From: Litoribaculum gwangyangense
GTDB taxonomy: Bacteria > Bacteroidota > Bacteroidia > Flavobacteriales > Flavobacteriaceae
Assembly (NCBI RefSeq): GCF_039543505.1
Contig: NZ_BAABJW010000017.1
Span: 1 to 10,891 of the forward strand
Length of the DNA: 10,891 nucleotides
Direction: 5' to 3'
Numbering within the stretch: the stretch's first letter is position 1; every line of letters begins with the position of its first letter. A model generated the notes under the pieces. It was given only the letters and a program-made list of their open reading frames with translations. It had not been told where the DNA came from and ran no database searches. A program made the position numbers and the translations under genes. Below are positions 6,541-10,891 of the stretch, one piece after another.

Positions 6541-9498
6541 ATGAAAACACTTAAAGAAGTAATACAAGATTGTCAACTATCTTTTTCTGAAATAACTGAA
6601 GACTATAAAATTGATTACGACCAAATATTTAATCGAGAAAAGGATTGGTTAAACAATGTTGAAGAAAAAACTTTTCGCCTATCCGAAAATGTACGTGACG
6701 ATATTGAATATGTAATTACAAAGCTTAAAGAAGATAGGTATAGATTTAAAGAATCTGACACAGACAAGCTTTCCCTATTTATTAGCCAAATTAACGGAAT
6801 CATTCGAATTGCAAACCGAATAAATAACTTTAAAGAAGGTACCACATTAGACAATAGTCAAACGCTGAAGCTATTTGAATTATTCAACACGATAAAAGCA
6901 ACCAAACAATTTATTGATTTTGATTTTACCCTTAACAAAAACTTAAAGTCATTTATTGTACACCTTTTCTCCGTTGTTAAGCATTGTCAATCGCCAGACA
7001 CCTATCCTATTTATTATAAATATTGGAAAAACATACTAGGTGAGGTTTTAAAAAAAGATGATGATTATGATAGCCTTTGTTCTTTTTATCAAACTATACC
7101 ATCCCCAAAACACCTTAGTTTGGGAACATACTTTGGGGCTTTAGGAACCGTACTTGCAAGAAAGATTTCGGAGAATCAAATTATTAAAGAAGAGGATGAT
7201 AAGAATTATAAATACATCAGAAACAAAATACTAAACATCCACTATTTTGATATAATCACTGGCTACAAACGGAAGCCAAATTATTATCTAATAGGCTCGA
7301 AATATGGAGAGAATAATGATGTTGATGTATTCCCAAAAATGCTAGAAAACAATGTCGTTTCGGTTGGCTTCGCTTCTCATCTTGACTTAGGTGACTTCTA
7401 CTTAACTGATGATGCTGAAATTGTCGAATATCTGAAAGAAGAAAATGAAGTTCGCAATTCTTACAATGCACTAAAGCTATTCTTAAATATAAAAGTTGGT
7501 GACAAAGTCGCTATTAAAGCAAGTGGGTCACCGAAGGGTAAAAAAGGTTTTTTGTCAATTGTTGGCATCTTTGAAGTTGTACAAAATAAAGATGGAGAAG
7601 TATACAGCCATGATCCAGACGGTTTGGGTCACACACTTAATGTCAAAGTTGTAGATGCCCCCATTTATAAAGAGTTCGAACTCGGTGGGTATGGCTCAAC
7701 AGTTCACAAATTATCTAAACAAGACCATATAAATCAAATTTTCAATCAAACTAATAAAAAGAGAAGTCTATTTCTTGAAACGAAAGACAAATTTGAAAAT
7801 TCAATTTTTGAAAATTATATCAAGTTTCTCAGAAAAATTAATTCTGAATTAGGACTTATGCCTAATGATGAACGCGTGGTTTATAGCGTCAGGGATAGTC
7901 GACTGAATTTTACAGTTGGACAACGTTATAGCTTCAATCTATATTTAAATGATTCAAGAGGAGTTTATGGGGTTATTTCAAAGGAAAAACTTCTTGATAG
8001 CAGTGAGCCTTATGATGGCAATCCTCCACAACCATTTTATAATTATTACACAGATTTTGAGCCATCAAACAAAGACTGGGATTCAATTACAGAAGCTATT
8101 AAAGATGAACTAAATCGAACAACGAAATCTGGATTTATAAGACATCATAATTCAGAATTTGAAAACTATGTTTTCGAATTATCTAAAGAAACTATCATGA
8201 ACAATGACAACATGAAATTAAGCCTAAACACAATACTTTACGGGCCTCCAGGAACGGGTAAAACACATATCCTAAAAAATCAATTCATGGATATGTTTAC
8301 AACATCTGAAAGCTCAATTACAAGACAAGACTTTCTAAAAGACATAATTCAAAATTGTTCTTGGTGGCAAGTGATAGCTTTAGCCGTTTTAGAATTAGGA
8401 AAAACAAAAGTTGCAGACATTTTCAATCACGAATATGTACAAGTAAAAGCTCAACTTTCAAATTCTACAACCGTTACTCCAACAATTTGGGGTCAATTAC
8501 AAAGTCATACAGTAGAAGATTGTGAACACGTAAAAGTTGCAAGAAGAATGCCTCCTATGATTTTCAATAAGACAGAAAAATCAGAATGGGAAATACTTCA
8601 AAATGAAGTTGAAGAACAATCACCAGAGTTGTTAGAACTTAAATTGAAAATTGAAAACTTTGAAAGTGTTCCAAATAAAAGAATTGAGCGATTCGAATTT
8701 CTAACATTTCATCAATCGTATTCTTATGAAGATTTTATTGAAGGAATTAAACCAGAACTTTCTGAAAGTGATGTTTCCTATAAAATAGAAGAGGGTGTTT
8801 TTCAAAAAATGTGTAATAGAGCTAGAAATGATTCCTCAAATAATTACGCAATTTTCATAGATGAAATTAATAGAGGCAATATTTCTTCAATTTTCGGAGA
8901 ATTGATAACTCTTATTGAAGATGATAAACGAGAAGGAAAACCAAATGAAATAAAAGCTACTCTTCCCTATTCTAAAAAACATTTCTCCGTACCAAACAAT
9001 CTTTACATAATTGGCACAATGAACACTGCTGACCGCAGTGTTGAAGCTTTGGATACTGCACTAAGAAGAAGATTTTCATTTATTGAAATGAATCCAGAGC
9101 CTGAGAAATTAAATACGGATGAATTTAAATGCATAGGAATTGATTTAGAAGCTTTATTAAATGCCATAAATGCTCGTATAGAGAAACTACTTGATAAAGA
9201 TTATTGTATTGGTCACTCCTACTTTATGACTATTACAAATCGAAAGGAACCACTTAAAGAAATGAAAACCATTTTTCAGAATAAAATTCTCCCACTTTTA
9301 CAAGAATACTTTTATGGTGATTGGGGCAAAATACTATTGGTTATTGGGAAAGAATTTGTAGAAACTAAGAAAAATACCATCAAGTTTCTTTCTACGGATA
9401 GTTATGAGGACTTTGAAGAATATGACGAAAAACCGATTTACAATTTCACCAATCCAACTAGTTGGACATTAGATTCCTTCAAGTCTATTTATGAGTAG
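6541..9498 (+). CDS. mcrB: McrB-type AAA+ GTPase subunit with N-terminal EVE-like domain
   Basis: The protein has 985 residues, about twice E. coli McrB. It is the motor and recognition subunit of a type IV, modification-dependent restriction enzyme. The C-terminal third is the McrB AAA+ module: Walker A GPPGTGKT (568-575), Walker B AIFIDEINRGN (770-780), the McrB signature GTMNTADRS (825-833) and the arginine-rich ALRRRF (840-845). Residues about 246-400 (from PNYYLIGSKYGE) look like an EVE/PUA-like domain, a fold that reads modified bases. Residues 1-240 are helical and unrecognised, and 420-545 resemble the linker or MrcB-N region. Met codons just before Walker A (from 8198) could give a short form like McrBs, which is speculative. 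ATG 6541 lies 27 bp after the boundary; the stop overlaps the next gene by 8 bp. Confidence 0.93.
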   Translation: MKTLKEVIQDCQLSFSEITEDYKIDYDQIFNREKDWLNNVEEKTFRLSENVRDDIEYVITKLKEDRYRFKESDTDKLSLFISQINGIIRIANRINNFKEGTTLDNSQTLKLFELFNTIKATKQFIDFDFTLNKNLKSFIVHLFSVVKHCQSPDTYPIYYKYWKNILGEVLKKDDDYDSLCSFYQTIPSPKHLSLGTYFGALGTVLARKISENQIIKEEDDKNYKYIRNKILNIHYFDIITGYKRKPNYYLIGSKYGENNDVDVFPKMLENNVVSVGFASHLDLGDFYLTDDAEIVEYLKEENEVRNSYNALKLFLNIKVGDKVAIKASGSPKGKKGFLSIVGIFEVVQNKDGEVYSHDPDGLGHTLNVKVVDAPIYKEFELGGYGSTVHKLSKQDHINQIFNQTNKKRSLFLETKDKFENSIFENYIKFLRKINSELGLMPNDERVVYSVRDSRLNFTVGQRYSFNLYLNDSRGVYGVISKEKLLDSSEPYDGNPPQPFYNYYTDFEPSNKDWDSITEAIKDELNRTTKSGFIRHHNSEFENYVFELSKETIMNNDNMKLSLNTILYGPPGTGKTHILKNQFMDMFTTSESSITRQDFLKDIIQNCSWWQVIALAVLELGKTKVADIFNHEYVQVKAQLSNSTTVTPTIWGQLQSHTVEDCEHVKVARRMPPMIFNKTEKSEWEILQNEVEEQSPELLELKLKIENFESVPNKRIERFEFLTFHQSYSYEDFIEGIKPELSESDVSYKIEEGVFQKMCNRARNDSSNNYAIFIDEINRGNISSIFGELITLIEDDKREGKPNEIKATLPYSKKHFSVPNNLYIIGTMNTADRSVEALDTALRRRFSFIEMNPEPEKLNTDEFKCIGIDLEALLNAINARIEKLLDKDYCIGHSYFMTITNRKEPLKEMKTIFQNKILPLLQEYFYGDWGKILLVIGKEFVETKKNTIKFLSTDSYEDFEEYDEKPIYNFTNPTSWTLDSFKSIYE

Positions 9499-10774
9499 TT
9501 CCAAAAACATATTACAAGTTTTTGAACATCATACTTTGAAAGTTGATGAAGAGTCCACTTTTAAAATGGTTCACTTTAATGCCCTTGAAAAGTATGGATA
9601 TAAGACAAAGGAAAAATTCTTTTCTGTAGGGAATAAACGAATCAAGTTCAATAATTATGTTGGCGTGATTCAAGTTAAGAATCTTACAATTGAAATACTT
9701 CCAAAAGCGGATAATAACAGTGAAGACAAAGCATCAAAAGATAAATGGCATAATGCACTAATTACAATGCTAAAAGAGTGCAAACTGATAAAGCTTAACA
9801 CAATCTCCAATGCTAAATTAAAGCTTAAATCTGCATCTATTTTAGACCTTTATTATGACTTGTTTTTATCTGAAACTGAAACGATTTTTAAACACGGCTT
9901 AAGAAAAAACTATAGACCTATTGAAGAGAATCTTAATAAGGTAAAGGGTAAAATTCTTTTCACAAATCACATTCGCAAAAATGCTTTTCATAAGGAACGG
10001 TTCTTTGTCGAACATAAAATATTTGATGCCGATAATACACTAAATCAAATATTGCTCAAGGCTTTGCTAGTTTTAAAAACAATCGCTCACAATCCGAATC
10101 ACAATATTAGAATTAACAAACTACTCTTAAATTTCGAAGGTGTCTCGGAAGAAAGCATAACAGAAAAATGGTTTGAGAAATTAACGTTTGACAGAAATAC
10201 AGAACGATATAGACAAGCAATCACGTTAGCTAAACTTATAATTTTAAGATATTCTCCTGATTTAAAGGGTGGTAATGAAAACGTATTAGCAATTATGTTT
10301 GACATGAATATGCTTTATGAAAACTACGTTTATCGAAAATTAAAAGCATTACAAAATGATTTAGACAATCCAATTGTTAAGGTCAAAGAACAAAATAGAA
10401 CACCTTTTTGGGAAACTAGAGGTTTAAGAGCTGATATAATTGTCGAAACTGAAGATAAAAGACTAGTAATAGACACAAAGTGGAAAGTTTTGAAGGACAA
10501 TAAACCTTCTGACGCTGACCTCAAGCAAATGTTTGTTTACAATCTGCACTATGATACTGACTTAAGTATTTTACTTTATCCAAAAACAACTTTAGAATCT
10601 TCTGACAAGAAACCATTTAGAGGTGAGAAATTTAAAAGCTTGAATTGTCAAGTAGCTTTTACTGATCTTTTCAATGATGAGGGAAGACTAGAAAAAGATT
10701 TAGGAAAAAGGATTTATAATGAATTAATAAAAGAAGAAATAAAAACTGGTGCCAACAATGTGTATAGTGCATAG
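9491..10774 (+). CDS. mcrC: McrC-type nuclease subunit of McrBC
   Basis: The protein has 427 residues, in the normal range for McrC. The N-terminal part has the family's typical beta-rich start ending in YVGVIQVKNLTIEILPKAD (about 56-74). The C-terminal part has the PD-(D/E)xK nuclease core: Asp315 in LRADIIVE and Asp328-x-Lys330 in VIDTKWK, followed by DLKQMFVYNLHY, as expected for the helix after the active site. It should bind the McrB ring, stimulate its GTPase and cleave the DNA. It starts inside the end of mcrB, so the two are translationally coupled. The C-terminal residues ANNVYSA are encoded by the 3' arm and stem of attC-like site 7, just as in the lipoprotein gene ending at 2368, so the natural tail depends on the cassette's own recombination site. 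Confidence 0.94.
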   Translation: MSSSKNILQVFEHHTLKVDEESTFKMVHFNALEKYGYKTKEKFFSVGNKRIKFNNYVGVIQVKNLTIEILPKADNNSEDKASKDKWHNALITMLKECKLIKLNTISNAKLKLKSASILDLYYDLFLSETETIFKHGLRKNYRPIEENLNKVKGKILFTNHIRKNAFHKERFFVEHKIFDADNTLNQILLKALLVLKTIAHNPNHNIRINKLLLNFEGVSEESITEKWFEKLTFDRNTERYRQAITLAKLIILRYSPDLKGGNENVLAIMFDMNMLYENYVYRKLKALQNDLDNPIVKVKEQNRTPFWETRGLRADIIVETEDKRLVIDTKWKVLKDNKPSDADLKQMFVYNLHYDTDLSILLYPKTTLESSDKKPFRGEKFKSLNCQVAFTDLFNDEGRLEKDLGKRIYNELIKEEIKTGANNVYSA

Positions 10775-10820
10775 CACCCTGCGGGATGCTACGACACCAT
10801 ACACTGAACGTTGCCACACA
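10746..10820 (+). repeat. attC-like site 7 (75 bp, shortest)
   Basis: The left arm TGGTGCCAAC (10747-10756) is the exact reverse complement of the start of the McrBC cassette, 4.2 kb upstream (6514-6523). The stem strand GTGTATAGTGCATAGCA (10760-10776) pairs with 10787-10804, with one extra base on the right and two left-A/right-C positions. It is closed by CCC/GGG around a TGC loop (10777-10785), so the whole site is one long hairpin. The spacer is 5 nt (TGAAC) before the core at 10810-10812. It overlaps the last codons of mcrC. Confidence 0.82.
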
Positions 10821-10821
10821 T

Positions 10822-10891
10822 TTGAAAATAAGAACATTGAGAAAATTTTACTTTCTGACTTTACTGTCAATTATTTTATTGAACTGCCAAA
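10822..10891 (+). CDS. Start of a lipoprotein gene (partial, TTG start)
   Basis: From TTG 10822, right after the cassette boundary, the frame is open to the end of the window. It reads a typical lipoprotein signal peptide: basic N-terminus MKIRTLRK, hydrophobic FYFLTLLSIILL, then N-C with acceptor Cys22. The TTG sits at the same distance from G^TT (11-13 bases) as the TTG of the lipoprotein gene at 1526, which supports the start; an in-frame TTG at 10837 is the alternative. The rest of the gene is outside the window, so the family is unknown. Confidence 0.7.
   Translation, partial: MKIRTLRKFYFLTLLSIILLNCQ

Larger units (their letters stand above)
1..10891 (+). mobile_element. Integron-like gene cassette array (eight attC-like sites, no integrase in window)
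   Basis: Seven complete cassettes and the start of an eighth lie head to tail in one orientation, each holding one gene or one operon that nearly fills it. They are separated by structurally alike sites whose G^TT points fall at about 80/81, 865/866, 1514/1515, 2473/2474, 3167/3168, 5770/5771, 6514/6515 and 10810/10811. Cassette sizes are about 785, 649, 959, 694, 2603, 744 and 4296 bp. In every complete cassette the first 9-10 bases from GTT are the exact reverse complement of the bases ending in AAC at its own 3' end, as expected for integron cassettes, where both halves of attC belong to the same circle. No tyrosine recombinase or transposase gene is present, so the integron interpretation is inferred from architecture alone. 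Confidence 0.7.

Noticed and set aside
80..10756. Terminal inverted repeats of separate transposons
   Set aside because: The arms are only 9-10 bp, differ between units, contain no transposase gene and show no target-site duplications. The joint stem between units fits attC-like sites better.
739..10820. CRISPR array
   Set aside because: The repeats are 75-141 bp, diverse in sequence and separated by genes of 0.6-4.3 kb, with no spacer-like units or cas genes.
739..10820. REP/BIME-type elements mobilised by a RAYT transposase
   Set aside because: Such elements would not explain arms that match only within one cassette over several kilobases. It remains a fallback because no recombinase of either kind is in the window.
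739..10820. Rho-independent terminators formed by the site hairpins
   Set aside because: No T-tract follows the stems on the plus strand. They may affect transcription, but a terminator call is not supported.

Overview
The window is AT-rich DNA with no Shine-Dalgarno-like leaders, very A/T-rich gene starts, short lipoprotein signal peptides ending in S-C, and one clear Bacteroidetes-type promoter (TTG, 20 bp, TAnnTTTG). It looks like a member of the Bacteroidota, most likely a flavobacterium. All real genes are on the + strand.

The window is organised as a string of gene cassettes separated by eight long, foldable, attC-like sites (the first partly outside the window). Between successive G^TT points the cassettes are: 81-865 membrane protein; 866-1514 DUF695-like protein; 1515-2473 lipoprotein; 2474-3167 TPM-domain lipoprotein; 3168-5770 a three-gene restriction-modification operon (HTH regulator, HaeIII/NgoPII-type C5 methyltransferase, NgoPII-type endonuclease); 5771-6514 lipoprotein; 6515-10810 a two-gene McrBC type IV restriction operon; and from 10811 the start of another lipoprotein gene.

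The most striking observation is in the cassette ends. Each of the seven complete cassettes starts with GTT plus about seven cassette-specific bases and ends with the exact reverse complement of that same word. The word differs between most cassettes, but the two ends of one cassette always match. This is the layout of integron gene cassettes, where the R' half lies at the 5' end and the R'' half at the 3' end, so that the full site forms only in the excised circle. The sites share a core, a 3/6-nt asymmetric internal loop and a covarying 16-19 bp stem. They also carry recurrent A/C mismatches that become G-T wobbles on the bottom strand, which suggests that the bottom strand is the one that folds. 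No integrase is visible here, so mobility is inferred.

Functionally the array mixes unknown envelope proteins (four of eight cassettes encode predicted lipoproteins, one an integral membrane protein) with two complete DNA-defence systems. Most cassettes seem to have no promoter of their own, and their start codons lie within about 10-40 bases of the cassette boundary. The restriction-modification cassette is the exception: it has its own promoter and an operator-like palindrome. The methyltransferase should make GGmCC, which is a classical McrBC substrate, so the coexistence of the two systems needs an explanation.
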